49,358 nucleotides of DNA, from the NCBI GenBank assembly GCA_934488615.1, contig CAKSSJ010000015.1, forward strand, positions 1 through 49,358, given 5' to 3'. Source of the DNA: an uncultured Eubacteriales bacterium (GTDB taxonomy: Bacteria > Bacillota > Clostridia > Oscillospirales > Acutalibacteraceae). Below the pieces are notes generated by a model. The model was not told the origin of the DNA and made no database searches. It was given only the letters and a program-made list of their open reading frames with translations. The position numbers were made by a program, and so were the translations under genes. Numbering within the stretch: position 1 is the first letter of the stretch; each line of letters begins with the position of its first letter. Positions 32,014-41,459 of the stretch are shown one piece after another.

Positions 32014-32135
32014 AACAGAACAAATTTGCGCCAACTTGTAAAAATCCGCAAAAATTCAAAATACAAACACAGCAACCTATATCAAGCGCAGGCTTATATG
32101 CCGCGGTATAATAAAATGCGTCAGGGGGAATAACG

Positions 32136-33113
32136 ATGTACGACTGGTACAGGAACATTCAGGATATCATTGACGAAATAGATGCCTGCATCAAAAATCA
32201 CGATGACGAGGCTTTGGCTCTCAGCCGGCTGGCTAAAAGTCTCGGCTACTCGGAATTTTATGTTTCGAGAAAGTTCAGCGAAATCTCGGGAATGTCACTT
32301 CGTGATTACATGCGATTCAGGCGGCTTGCCTTTGCGCTCACGGAGCTGAGAGATACCGACCGAGGAATTCTCGATATCGCTCTTGATTACGGCTTTTCGT
32401 CACACGAGGCTTTCACAAGAGCATTCCGTGACGCCTACGGAATAACTCCGAGTGAGTACAGAAAGAAGCCTGTACCCGTTGTTCTTCGTACAATTCTGAG
32501 ACCCTTTGACTGCTATCTTATGGATATCGGAGGACTTGGTATGAAAGAGACAAATCAGGAAATAAAAACGTATTTTATAACTATTCCCAAACACAAATTT
32601 TTGCACATAAGAAACTATGAAAGCATCGGCTATTGGGATTTTTGGCAGAAACAGAACCAAATCCCGGGTCAGGACTGTGAAACGATCTGCGGTCTCCTTG
32701 ACAGTATAAAGGGTAAGCTCGACGACGTCGGCGGAGAAGCTAACGACAGCGGAAGCGGTCAGGTCATGGCATTTATCAACGAGCCCGAGGGCAGAATTTG
32801 CAGCTGGGGAATTCCGCTCGCCGAGGCTTACGGCGTAAGGCTGCCCGCCGACTATGACGGTGAAATCCCGCCGCAGATGATGATTATGGACGTGCCCGAG
32901 GGCGAATATCTTGTATTTGAGCACGGACCGTTTGATTTTGAGACCGAGAATGTCGCCGTCGAGCAAAAAATCGAGCAGGCGATGAAAGACTTCGACTACG
33001 CCGCCTCGGGCTATGAACTTGATACCGAAACGGGCAGAGTTTTCTATTTCTATCACGACTGCAGGCGCTTCTGGAAATATGTCCGTCCCGTTCGCAAAAC
33101 AAATAAAGCATAA
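32136..33113 (+). CDS. AraC family regulator with GyrI-like effector domain
   Basis: This 325-residue regulator has two AraC HTH motifs at the N-terminus (SRLAKSLGYSEFYVSRKFSE and DIALDYGFSSHEAFTRAFRDAYGITPSEYR, about residues 28-110). These are followed by a GyrI-like/SOUL-type small-molecule-binding domain (about 140-320) with VMAFINEPEGRICSWG, VPEGEYLVFEHGPF and YHDCRRFWKYV. N-terminal HTH plus GyrI effector matches the Rob/SoxS-like multidrug-responsive class. SD AGGGGGAAT. No target gene is adjacent, since the next gene is the T-box controlled pheS. Confidence 0.92.
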   Translation: MYDWYRNIQDIIDEIDACIKNHDDEALALSRLAKSLGYSEFYVSRKFSEISGMSLRDYMRFRRLAFALTELRDTDRGILDIALDYGFSSHEAFTRAFRDAYGITPSEYRKKPVPVVLRTILRPFDCYLMDIGGLGMKETNQEIKTYFITIPKHKFLHIRNYESIGYWDFWQKQNQIPGQDCETICGLLDSIKGKLDDVGGEANDSGSGQVMAFINEPEGRICSWGIPLAEAYGVRLPADYDGEIPPQMMIMDVPEGEYLVFEHGPFDFETENVAVEQKIEQAMKDFDYAASGYELDTETGRVFYFYHDCRRFWKYVRPVRKTNKA

Positions 33114-33131
33114 TTTGCCGTATATTATCCC

Positions 33132-33160
33132 TTGACAAAAGCGAATTAAGATGTTAAGAT
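33132..33160 (+). promoter_or_regulatory. Promoter of the pheST T-box transcript
   Basis: TTGACA (33132-33137) and TAAGAT (33155-33160) are 17 bases apart. Confidence 0.85.
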
Positions 33161-33166
33161 AGTCCC

Positions 33167-33431
33167 TGACGATACACGTTGAAGATGTGTAAGTAGTTTT
33201 TGTTAAGGTAAGCAAAGAGAGCGGCTGTCATCGGCTGAAAGCACCGCCTTACGGACAGGAACGAATTTCAGCATCGGAGTGACCTGCGAAAGCTTTGATT
33301 AAGCAGGGCGTTCCCGTCCGCATCATGACGGCTAAAGAGTGCGGAGCTAAGGCTTCGAATATGGGTGGTACCACGGTTTATCCCGTCCCATAACAGGATC
33401 TCGGTCTTGTTATAGGACGGGTTTTATTTTT
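33167..33431 (+). promoter_or_regulatory. T-box leader, phenylalanine-specific
   Basis: The T-box sequence GGGTGGTACCACGG is at 33363-33376. Stem I begins around 33208 with the AGAGAGCGG motif and GCTGAAAGC. A specifier loop GAATTTCAGC contains TTC (33267-33269) for tRNA-Phe. The leader ends in an intrinsic terminator (CCCGTCC at 33382-33388 with GGACGGG at 33415-33421, then T-rich). Uncharged tRNA-Phe would stabilise the antiterminator and let pheST be transcribed. Stem I specifics are read by eye. Confidence 0.93.
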
Positions 33432-33445
33432 CAGGAGGTTATAAA

Positions 33446-34498
33446 ATGGCAGAACAAATTGAATTGCTCAGAAAAAAGTTTGAAGACTCTATTTTGCAGG
33501 TCAAGGACGCTTCCGAGCTGGAAACGCTCCGAGTCAATTTCCTCGGCAAGAGCGGTTTTGTAACAACACTTCTCAAGGGCATGGGTAAGCTTTCCCCCGA
33601 TGAGAAAAAGGCAATGGGTCAGGCGGTCAACTCCTTTAAGCAGAGCGTTGCCGAAGCAATAAGCAAAAAGGCTGAGGAGCTTCACAAGCTTGCAGTTAAG
33701 CGAGAGCTTGAAATGACCCCCGAGTTTGACGTTTCAGTTCCGACAAATCTTGCAAGAGGTTCATATCATCCGATTACGCTGGTTCAGCGCCAGTGCGAAA
33801 ATGTGTTTAAGTCAATGGGCTTCACTGTTGAGGACTATAGCGAGGTCGTAACGGACTACGAGTGCTTCGAGTCGCTCAACATTCCGAAATTCCATCCCGC
33901 CCGCGACATGCAGGACACATATTACCTGACAAACGGTCAGCTTCTCAAGTCGCAGACCTCTGCGGCTCAGAACGCTATCTATAAAAAATACAGAGATCAG
34001 CTTATCAACGAGGGCAAGCCGATCAAGGCTGTTTTCCCGGGCAGATGCTTCCGTAACGAGAGCACCGACGCCTGCCACGAAAACACCTTCTTTCAGATGG
34101 AGGGTGTTATGGTCGGCAAGGATATTTCAATATCCAACCTTATTTTCTTCATGAAAACCATGCTTTCCGAGGTTTTCCAAAGAGATATTAAAGTTCGTCT
34201 TCGTCCGGGCTTCTTCCCGTTCGTTGAACCGGGATTTGAGCTTGACATCAATTGTCTTATCTGCGGCGGTGAGGGATGCCCGTCCTGTAAGCACAGCGGC
34301 TGGCTTGAGCTTTGCCCCTGCGGAATGATTCATCCGAACGTACTCAGGGAGGGCGGCATTGACCCTGACGAGTACACAGGCTTTGCATTCGGTCTCGGCC
34401 TTACCAGACTTGCAATGATGAAGTACGGCATCAAGGATATCCGTGACCTCAACAGCGGTGCTCTTGTAAATCTTGAGCAGTTCACGGACGACGAATAA
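33446..34498 (+). CDS. pheS: Phenylalanine-tRNA ligase alpha subunit
   Basis: This 350-residue class II synthetase subunit charges tRNA-Phe as an alpha2beta2 tetramer. It has an N-terminal coiled-coil arm, then motif 2 (FPGRCFRNESTDACHENTFFQMEG) and motif 3 (GFAFGLGLTRLAMMKYGI). HPITLVQ-type start of the catalytic core appears as YHPITLVQRQCENVF. A CxxC pair cluster (NCLICGGEGCPSCKHSGWLELCPCGM) is inserted between motifs 2 and 3, possibly a zinc site, as seen in some Clostridia. SD AGGAGG. Controlled by the upstream Phe T-box and followed 12 bases later by pheT. Confidence 0.97.
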   Translation: MAEQIELLRKKFEDSILQVKDASELETLRVNFLGKSGFVTTLLKGMGKLSPDEKKAMGQAVNSFKQSVAEAISKKAEELHKLAVKRELEMTPEFDVSVPTNLARGSYHPITLVQRQCENVFKSMGFTVEDYSEVVTDYECFESLNIPKFHPARDMQDTYYLTNGQLLKSQTSAAQNAIYKKYRDQLINEGKPIKAVFPGRCFRNESTDACHENTFFQMEGVMVGKDISISNLIFFMKTMLSEVFQRDIKVRLRPGFFPFVEPGFELDINCLICGGEGCPSCKHSGWLELCPCGMIHPNVLREGGIDPDEYTGFAFGLGLTRLAMMKYGIKDIRDLNSGALVNLEQFTDDE

Positions 34499-34510
34499 GG
34501 AGGCAGAGCA

Positions 34511-36871
34511 ATGTTTATTTCAATTAACTGGATTAAAGATTTCGTTGACCTTTCGGGTCTTGACATCAATGAGCTTATTCATCAGTTCTCCCTGTCCACC
34601 GCCGAGGTTGAAAACGAAATTTTCTATAAAGGAAGCGACATCAGCGGAATCGTTGTTGCCGAAATTAAATCCGTCGAGGAGCACCCCGAGTCAAAGAAGC
34701 TTCATCTTCTCAAGGTTGATGCAGGCGACGGTCAGCTCACAGACGTTGTTTGCGGCGCACCGAACGTAAGAGTCGGCATGAAGACCGCATTTGCAAAGGT
34801 CGGCGCAAAGATCGGCGATATTGAAATCGCACCGAGACCGCTCGCAGGCTATATGTCAAACGGTATGTGCTGCTCCGAGAAAGAAATCGGTATGAGCGAT
34901 GACAACTCGGGCATTATGGATCTTGATGAGAGCCTTGCAAACGGAACGGACATCAAGGACGTTTTTGCCATTGAGGATATCATTTTTGAGGTTGACAACA
35001 AGTCGCTGACAAACCGTCCCGACCTTTGGGGTCATTACGGAATCGCAAGAGAGTTTGCCGCACTCGCAGGCAGACCGCTCAAGCCTCTCGATACGGTTGA
35101 CCTCAGCCAATACAAGGATCTTCCGAAGGTGGATATGAAGATCGAGGATTCCCTCTGCTACAGATATTCCTGCCTTCAGTTTGAAAATATCACAAGAAAC
35201 GTCAGCCCCGCTGACATGAGAATCCGTCTCTATTACTGCGGAATGAGAGCCATCAACTTCCTCGCCGACCTGACAAACTATCTCATGCTTGAAATGGGTC
35301 AGCCGATGCACGCTTTCGATTCAAGAAAGGTTGAGAAAATCAGAATCAAGAGATTTGACACTCCGTTTGAGTTCAAGACCCTTGACGGTGTCGAGAGACA
35401 CATTGACGAGAACACCCTCATGATCTGCAACGACAACACTCCTGTTGCTATCGCAGGTATCATGGGCGGACTTGATTCCGAAATCGTTGACGATACACAT
35501 TCGCTCACGCTTGAATCTGCAACCTTTGACGCTGTTTCGGTCAGAAAATCCTCGGCACGTCTTGCCCACAGAACCGACGCTTCCATGCGTTACGAAAAGA
35601 GCCTTGACCCCGAGATGACCGTTACCGCAGTTGCACGTTTCGTTAAGCTCCTCAGCGACTATGACGCAGGCGTAAAGGTAACATCAAGCCTTACGGATGA
35701 GTACGCTCACAAGTTTGACGATGTTGAACTCAGCTTCGATAAAAAATTCGTTGACCGCTACACCGGCATTGAAATCGACAACGACACCATCGTTAAGACA
35801 CTCACGGCTCTCGGCTTCAAGGTCAAGCTTGACGGCGATGACTTCACCGTTGACGTTCCGAGCTGGAGAGCAACAAAGGACGTTACGCTCAAAGCCGATA
35901 TTATTGAAGAAATCACAAGAATTTACGGCTATGATAACTTCGATATTCACACGGCAACCGCTCCCCTCTACCCTGTCCGTCCGTTCGCAGAGAAGAGCAT
36001 TGAGGACAAGGTCAAGGACATTCTCGTTAAGGAATTCAGACTTCACGAGGTTCACTCATATATCTGGGAGTACACCGACGAGTACAAGAAGCTCGGCATC
36101 GCTACAGAGCCGAACATCAAGCTTGCAAATGCAACAAACCCGAACATTGAGACTATCAGAAAGTCAATTATCCCGACTCAGCTTTGCCAGGTCAAGTCGA
36201 ATTCTTCCTATGCTCCGTCGTTCGGAATTTTTGAGATTGGACGCGTTGTTGACGGCGTTGACGAAAATAATCTCTGCCGTGAGCACAAGAAGCTCGCAAT
36301 TACGCTTTACAGCAAGACCGAGACAACCGAGGAGCTTTATTTCAAGCTTATCAACATGATTTCGGTTGCCGTTGACGATATCAAGCACAAGGCGCTTTCG
36401 TTCAAAGCAAAGACCACAGAGCTCAACTACATTCACCCGAAGAACTACAATGCAATTCTTTGCGACGGCAAGGAGCTTGGCGTTATCGGCGTTGTTCACC
36501 CCGAGGTTCTCAGAAACATCGACAAGAAAGCAAGCGTTGTTTTCCTCGAGATAGACGTAAAGGATCTTGTTGCGGTCAAGAATGCGGGCATCAAGTATGC
36601 CGAGGCTTCAAAGTATCCGTCAATCGAGGTTGACGTTACATTCGTTGCCGACACATTCAAGCCGATTAAAGAAGCAATTGAGCTCATCAATTCCGAGCTT
36701 ATCAAAAAGACTTCTGTTGTTGACACCTATCAGGACGCAAGCGGCAAGTCGATAACAATAAGAATTGTATTCTCTCACCCCGACAGAACTCTTGTTAAGG
36801 ACGAGGTTATGGCAATCGTCAACGATCTCATCGCAAAGCTTGAGAGCAAGGGCATCAACATGAAATCATAA
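34511..36871 (+). CDS. pheT: Phenylalanine-tRNA ligase beta subunit
   Basis: This 786-residue subunit supplies editing and tRNA binding. Order: N-terminal start ISINWIKDFVDLSG; a tRNA-binding (EMAP-like) domain about residues 40-150 (VVAEIKSVEEHPESKKLHLLKV); the B3/B4 editing region (NRPDLWGHYGIAREFAAL, then LADLTNYLMLEMGQPMHAFD); B5 DNA-binding-like domain; catalytic-like core; and a C-terminal ferredoxin-fold anticodon-binding domain (YPSIEVDVTFVADTF and LVKDEVMAIVNDLI). Length is standard. It is co-transcribed with pheS. Confidence 0.97.
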   Translation: MFISINWIKDFVDLSGLDINELIHQFSLSTAEVENEIFYKGSDISGIVVAEIKSVEEHPESKKLHLLKVDAGDGQLTDVVCGAPNVRVGMKTAFAKVGAKIGDIEIAPRPLAGYMSNGMCCSEKEIGMSDDNSGIMDLDESLANGTDIKDVFAIEDIIFEVDNKSLTNRPDLWGHYGIAREFAALAGRPLKPLDTVDLSQYKDLPKVDMKIEDSLCYRYSCLQFENITRNVSPADMRIRLYYCGMRAINFLADLTNYLMLEMGQPMHAFDSRKVEKIRIKRFDTPFEFKTLDGVERHIDENTLMICNDNTPVAIAGIMGGLDSEIVDDTHSLTLESATFDAVSVRKSSARLAHRTDASMRYEKSLDPEMTVTAVARFVKLLSDYDAGVKVTSSLTDEYAHKFDDVELSFDKKFVDRYTGIEIDNDTIVKTLTALGFKVKLDGDDFTVDVPSWRATKDVTLKADIIEEITRIYGYDNFDIHTATAPLYPVRPFAEKSIEDKVKDILVKEFRLHEVHSYIWEYTDEYKKLGIATEPNIKLANATNPNIETIRKSIIPTQLCQVKSNSSYAPSFGIFEIGRVVDGVDENNLCREHKKLAITLYSKTETTEELYFKLINMISVAVDDIKHKALSFKAKTTELNYIHPKNYNAILCDGKELGVIGVVHPEVLRNIDKKASVVFLEIDVKDLVAVKNAGIKYAEASKYPSIEVDVTFVADTFKPIKEAIELINSELIKKTSVVDTYQDASGKSITIRIVFSHPDRTLVKDEVMAIVNDLIAKLESKGINMKS

Positions 36872-36888
36872 ATTCAATATGATACACA

Positions 36889-36920
36889 CAGCCTCCCGCT
36901 TGATTTTGGGAGGCTGATTT
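36889..36920 (+). terminator. Terminator of pheST
   Basis: CAGCCTCCC (36889-36897) pairs with GGGAGGCTG (36908-36916), followed by ATTTTG. Confidence 0.88.
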
Positions 36921-36926
36921 TGTATA

Positions 36927-36955
36927 TAAAAAAACAGCCGCATTTCTGCGGCTGC
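36927..36955 (-). terminator. Terminator of ychF
   Basis: On the minus strand CAGCCGCA, GAAA loop, TGCGGCTG is followed by seven T. It lies back to back with the pheST terminator. Confidence 0.93.
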
Positions 36956-36968
36956 CGTAAATATTCAA

Positions 36969-38063
36969 TTAAACGTTGAAAAGGAAGTGGACGATGTCGC
37001 CGTCCTTCATGACGTACTCCTTGCCCTCGGAGCGGATAAGTCCCTTTTCTCTTGCGACTGCAAGCGAGCCGCACTCCATGAGATTTTCAAAGCTGATTAC
37101 CTCGGCTCTGATAAAGCCCTTTTCAAAATCGGAATGTATCTTTCCTGCCGCCTGCGGAGCCTTTGTGCCCTTCTTGATTGTCCATGCACGAACCTCGGGC
37201 TGACCTGCCGTCAGGTACGAGATAAGTCCGAGCAGATCATAGCTGCGCTGAATAAGAAGATCAAGACCGCCCTGCTCAATTCCGAGGTCGGCAAGGAACA
37301 TTTCCTTTTCTTCCTTGTCAAGGCTTGCGATTTCCGCTTCCATCTCGGCACAGATCGGAAGAGTCTGCGAGCCTTCCTCCTCTGCAATTTTACGAACTGC
37401 ACAGTATCTCTCGTTTTCTTCAATATTATTTGCAAAGTCGTCCTCGCTCATGTTGCAAGCATAGATAACAGGCTTTGACGTAAGCAGTGCCATATCGCTG
37501 AGAACCGCTTTTTCGTCATCGTCACAATCATAGCTTCTTGCACATTTTCCGCTTTCAAGATGAGCCTTGAGGTTCTTCAAAAATTCAACCTCTTTTGCAA
37601 GGCTCTTGTCGCCTTTCATCGCTTTCATCGTTCTGTCAAGGCGGCGGTCAACCATCTCGATATCCGAGAAAATAAGCTCAAAGTTAATCGTTTCAATATC
37701 TCTTGCGGGATCGACACTGCCCTCGACATGAATGATATCGTCATTCTCAAAGCAGCGAACAACGTGAATTATAGCGTCCGTCTCGCGGATATGCGAAAGA
37801 AACTTATTGCCGAGGCCCTCGCCCTTTGATGCGCCCTTAACAAGACCTGCAATGTCAACGAATTCAATAACGGCAGGTGTGATCTTCACGGGGTTATACA
37901 TCTTTACAAGCGCATCTATTCTGCTGTCGGGAACGGCAACCACACCGACGTTCGGCTCAATCGTGCAGAACGGATAGTTTGCCGACTGCGCGCCTGCATT
38001 TGTGATTGCATTGAAAAGTGTGCTCTTGCCGACATTCGGCAAGCCTACTATACCTAACTTCAT
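36969..38063 (-). CDS. ychF: Redox-regulated ATPase YchF (Obg-like)
   Basis: This 364-residue P-loop ATPase of the Obg family has the P-loop GLPNVGKSTLFNAIT at residues 6-20, the switch region VDIAGLVKGASKGEGLGNKFL, and the altered NxxE specificity motif as CNMSEDD, which in this family favours ATP. The C-terminal TGS domain contains RAWTIKKGTKAPQAAGKIHSDFEKGFIRAEV and ends VHFLFNV. It associates with ribosomes and is linked to stress response. The gene is monocistronic, with an SD AGGAAGTAG. Confidence 0.97.
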   Translation of the reverse strand: MKLGIVGLPNVGKSTLFNAITNAGAQSANYPFCTIEPNVGVVAVPDSRIDALVKMYNPVKITPAVIEFVDIAGLVKGASKGEGLGNKFLSHIRETDAIIHVVRCFENDDIIHVEGSVDPARDIETINFELIFSDIEMVDRRLDRTMKAMKGDKSLAKEVEFLKNLKAHLESGKCARSYDCDDDEKAVLSDMALLTSKPVIYACNMSEDDFANNIEENERYCAVRKIAEEEGSQTLPICAEMEAEIASLDKEEKEMFLADLGIEQGGLDLLIQRSYDLLGLISYLTAGQPEVRAWTIKKGTKAPQAAGKIHSDFEKGFIRAEVISFENLMECGSLAVAREKGLIRSEGKEYVMKDGDIVHFLFNV

Positions 38064-38133
38064 AATACTACTTCCTTCATTTCATGCTGCATTATATTAT
38101 AAAGTAAATTTTATGAAATTTCAACCTGTTTAT

Positions 38134-38165
38134 AAAAAATCCCCGACACAATGCCGGGGAAAAAT
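38134..38165 (-). terminator. Terminator after the secreted PHP gene
   Basis: On the minus strand TCCCCGGC and GTCGGGGA form a stem followed by TTTTTTAT, four bases after the stop codon. Confidence 0.82.
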
Positions 38166-38168
38166 TCT

Positions 38169-39626
38169 TTAATACGGGTGAAAAAATCTGTCAAACACGT
38201 TATAGCCAAGAGCAACATACTTGAACAGCCATATAATCGGGTTAAATCTGAAGAAAAGCCAGTCCGTAACAGTTGCAAAACCTCTGAGGAAAGTTGAAAT
38301 ATCATGTGTTTCGGGAACTTCGACGGGCGGAATTTCCTCACCCTCAACATTGAGAACGAACGGCTGAGAATAGCATATTCCGTTGTCGCCCGTGATGTAA
38401 AATCTTAAATAAAGGTACGGATCATTAAGCAGTTCGTCATTGTAAAGATCGAGCGTTGCCGTTCCGTCGGTGATGTTCTCCTCACGAAGAATAACATTTC
38501 CGTTTGAAACCCATGTTATGCGATTAAAGTTCGTTCCCTCAATTTTAATAGTACCCTTGTCGTTATCAACGTCAATTCTTGTAACCATCGGCGTGTTATC
38601 GAGCAGGTAAAGCTGTTCGTCATGAACCTTCTGCTCAACGAAGCCCGGGATTTCCTCCATACCATTGAGTTCAACACCGTTTGAGAAATGCGAAACCGCA
38701 AAAGCCCAACCGTTTTCCATGCTCTTGCGAACATTGTCATTTGTCAAATCGTCCATCATGAGCATGGTGTATGCATAGTTAATTGACTGAACACTGTGTG
38801 AATCGGCAAAAGAGAATGCCCACGGAACAACACCGTTCGGAATGGTTTTCTGAAGAATCTGATCATAGAGAATACGGTCACAGCGAGTATTTTCATCTCT
38901 TGAGCTGTTTATACCCATACCGACACTTGAACCTGCATTATCAAGGAAAAGGCGGGCAAACTTGTTCGCATAGTAATCGTCAACCTTTTGACCGACATAG
39001 TCTTTGCTGTTCATGCGATACATATATTCTCCGACATGAGCAAGCATTGAAATTCCGCCGGCTTCTCTGACACCCTTTGTCGGGGTTTCATAATCGCCGT
39101 AAACGCCTGCCAAGCCCTGTCCGTAGTCCGAATAATAACCTGTAAGGTGACAGTCTGCAATCGGAGTTGCCATATTAAGCTCAATACCCTTCGGAACATC
39201 AAGCATACCGTTTTTGTGAGTTCTTGTCGAGGAAGCCGCCGTACCGTCAAGATACGATTCGTATTCCTCATCACTCAGCGGATAAATCGGAGCCATGTGT
39301 GTGCGCTCGTATTTAACGAGACGAAGCAAAGGAATGAGCTCGGGCTGCTTGTTCCAGCCCTTATTGATGGTACCGTGATCCGTCAGCGCGACTGCGTCAT
39401 AGTTCAGATCATAATGAAGCTGAACAAATTCCTTGATTGTGAGATATCCGTCGGTTGCGTTCGTTTGGCAGTGAGGCTGAAATTTACATGCCTTCCAGCT
39501 GTCCCAATCGACCGCCTCATAAGGATCGGTGATTATGTATTTTCCGTTCTTTGCCGATGCACCGATTACAAAGAGCTGAGCCGCAATAACTATGCTGAGA
39601 AAAACCGAAAGAATTTTCTTAGCCAT
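38169..39626 (-). CDS. Secreted PHP-domain phosphoesterase-like protein with C-terminal amphipathic tail
   Basis: The 485-residue product has a signal peptide (MAKKILSVFLSIVIAAQLFVIGASA). A PHP fold follows with PHCQTNATDG (about residue 52), AVALTDHGTI, HLTGYYSDYG, MLAHVGEY and FADSHSVQ. The usual HxH first motif appears as PHCQT, so one metal-binding His is replaced by Gln. The remaining His and Asp ligands look intact. A beta-rich domain comes next, with VTRIDVDNDKGTIKIEG. The last 45 residues are a strongly hydrophobic/aromatic stretch (TDWLFFRFNPIIWLF) with no sorting motif. PHP domains hydrolyse phosphoesters; the extracellular substrate is unknown. It is divergent from the alpha-galactosidase gene. 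Confidence 0.82.
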   Translation of the reverse strand: MAKKILSVFLSIVIAAQLFVIGASAKNGKYIITDPYEAVDWDSWKACKFQPHCQTNATDGYLTIKEFVQLHYDLNYDAVALTDHGTINKGWNKQPELIPLLRLVKYERTHMAPIYPLSDEEYESYLDGTAASSTRTHKNGMLDVPKGIELNMATPIADCHLTGYYSDYGQGLAGVYGDYETPTKGVREAGGISMLAHVGEYMYRMNSKDYVGQKVDDYYANKFARLFLDNAGSSVGMGINSSRDENTRCDRILYDQILQKTIPNGVVPWAFSFADSHSVQSINYAYTMLMMDDLTNDNVRKSMENGWAFAVSHFSNGVELNGMEEIPGFVEQKVHDEQLYLLDNTPMVTRIDVDNDKGTIKIEGTNFNRITWVSNGNVILREENITDGTATLDLYNDELLNDPYLYLRFYITGDNGICYSQPFVLNVEGEEIPPVEVPETHDISTFLRGFATVTDWLFFRFNPIIWLFKYVALGYNVFDRFFHPY

Positions 39627-39712
39627 ATATTTTCCTCCTTGAATTATTGTATTTTTATTATGAAGAAAAATTTGTAGTCTGTCAACAATTTTTTTGAAAA
39701 ATAATTTTTTTA

Positions 39713-39741
39713 TTGTATTATTTCACTAAATATGTTATTAT
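39713..39741 (+). promoter_or_regulatory. Putative promoter of the alpha-galactosidase-dut operon
   Basis: TTGTAT (39713-39718) and TATTAT (39736-39741) are 17 bases apart in a very AT-rich divergent region. Confidence 0.4.
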
Positions 39742-39778
39742 AAATATCGGAATTTCATGCTGTAACGGAGGTCGCGAA

Positions 39779-41449
39779 ATGTACAGATTTGAACCTTTTA
39801 TAAAATACGAATACAACGGACGAATTTACGAAAACAGCAAAACGGAATGTGAAAACTACAAGCTCGAGCTTTCGGTCAACGATGAGGGCATACAGTGCAC
39901 CCTCGTTCCGAAAGTTAAGATGAAGCTGATCAAATTCAACATTTCGGCTATTAAAAAATTCGTTGAAAATGAGCTTTTCTTTGCCAACGGCTATCAGTCA
40001 TGGACGACCTCAAGAGAGTTCGGCAAGGACGATACGCTTGAGGGAATTTCAAAGCTTGCCGCCGTCACTGAAAAAACGAAGGCACTTTCGGAAATTTCAG
40101 GCGACTACAGCTTCGCTCAGTACGGCAAAAAGGGCGTTTTCCATTCCTATACATACACCTATTTCCGTGTCGGAGATGATGTTGAGCTTTTCGGCTCATA
40201 CGATGAGAAATACGGCTACACCGTTTTCTCTGTCAACTATGAATTCAACAAATTCACTATTGCCAAGGACGTTGAGGGTCTTGAAACAGACGATGAAATC
40301 ATTCTTCTTGACGTTGCCTGCTTCAACGGCGGATACAACGAGGCTTTTGACAAATATTTCGGCTCAATGAACCTCAGAAAGCCGAAGGTCGATCACCTTT
40401 CGGGCTATACGTCATGGTACAACTATTTTCAAAAGATAAATGAAAAAATAATTCTGCGCGATCTTGACGGACTTGACCGTGCAAAGGACAGCGTTTCGAT
40501 ATTCCAAATCGACGACGGCTATGAAAGTAAGGTCGGCGACTGGCTTGTTCCCGATTACAGAAAGTTTCCGAACGGCATGAAGCCAATTGCCGATGCAATT
40601 CACAATAAGGGCTATCTTGCAGGCATATGGATTGCTCCGTTCTCGGCGCAAAAGAGTTCTATCATCGCCAAGGATCACCCCGAATGGCTTATCAAGGACA
40701 ATGCCACGGGCAAGCCGCTGCTCGGTTGTGTTGGCTGGGGCGGCGCATATACGCTTGATATTTACAATGGCGAGGCGAGAGAATATATTCGCAATTTCTT
40801 TAATGTCATTCTCAATGATTGGGAATTTGACATGGTTAAGCTTGATTTTCTCTATTCCGAGGCAATGCAGCCGAGAAACGGAAAGTCAAGGGGTCAGATC
40901 ATGTGCGAGGCAATGGATTTCCTGCGCGAATGTGTCGGCGAGGATAAGCTGATACTCGGCTGCGGTGTTCCGCTCGGTCCGTCCTTCGGCGTTGTTGACG
41001 CTTGCAGGATAAGCTGTGACGTCGATCTCAAATATTCGCCGAAGTATTACAACAAAATGGGAATAAACCTTGAGCTTCCCTCAGCGCAAAATGCGATAAC
41101 AAATTCAATTTTCCGCCGCCATCTCAACGGCAGAGTTTTCTGCAACGATCCCGATGTTTTCTTCCTGAGAGAAAAGAATCTTACATTCACAAGGGAGCAA
41201 AAGCTCCTGCTCGGTAAGATAAACAACCTCTGCGGCGACGTGCTGTTTGTCTCTGATAATGCAGGCGATTACAGCGACGGAGACATTGAGCTTTTGAAAA
41301 AATTCTTCAAAAAGAATGACTGCATTATCACCTCGGCAGGATTTATAAATAAAAATGAAATTCAGCTTTGTTATACCGAAGACGAGAAGAAAAAGACGCT
41401 TGAATTCAATCTTGCAACAGGAACAAGCAACGTTGAAAAGCTGATATAA
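39779..41449 (+). CDS. Alpha-galactosidase, GH36-like
   Basis: This 556-residue cytoplasmic glycosidase has an N-terminal beta-sandwich (about residues 1-190, with FFANGYQSWTTSREFG) and a TIM barrel with FQIDDGYESKVGDWL, GIWIAPFSAQ, the nucleophile Asp in MVKLDFLYSEA (about residue 356) and the acid/base Asp in CRISCDVDLKY (about residue 414). These features match clan GH-D, family 36 melibiases. It is shorter than the 720-residue Lactobacillus type because the C-terminal sheet is reduced. It likely hydrolyses alpha-galactosides such as melibiose or raffinose taken into the cell; no transporter is adjacent. SD CGGAGGTCG precedes the ATG at 39779, so an upstream frame start at 39713 is rejected. 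Confidence 0.9.
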   Translation: MYRFEPFIKYEYNGRIYENSKTECENYKLELSVNDEGIQCTLVPKVKMKLIKFNISAIKKFVENELFFANGYQSWTTSREFGKDDTLEGISKLAAVTEKTKALSEISGDYSFAQYGKKGVFHSYTYTYFRVGDDVELFGSYDEKYGYTVFSVNYEFNKFTIAKDVEGLETDDEIILLDVACFNGGYNEAFDKYFGSMNLRKPKVDHLSGYTSWYNYFQKINEKIILRDLDGLDRAKDSVSIFQIDDGYESKVGDWLVPDYRKFPNGMKPIADAIHNKGYLAGIWIAPFSAQKSSIIAKDHPEWLIKDNATGKPLLGCVGWGGAYTLDIYNGEAREYIRNFFNVILNDWEFDMVKLDFLYSEAMQPRNGKSRGQIMCEAMDFLRECVGEDKLILGCGVPLGPSFGVVDACRISCDVDLKYSPKYYNKMGINLELPSAQNAITNSIFRRHLNGRVFCNDPDVFFLREKNLTFTREQKLLLGKINNLCGDVLFVSDNAGDYSDGDIELLKKFFKKNDCIITSAGFINKNEIQLCYTEDEKKKTLEFNLATGTSNVEKLI

Positions 41450-41459
41450 AGGAGCAAAT

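Noticed and set aside
32400..33215. 271-codon minus-strand frame antisense to the AraC-type regulator
   Set aside because: It overlaps a well-supported regulator gene and the pheST promoter, with no domain signature.
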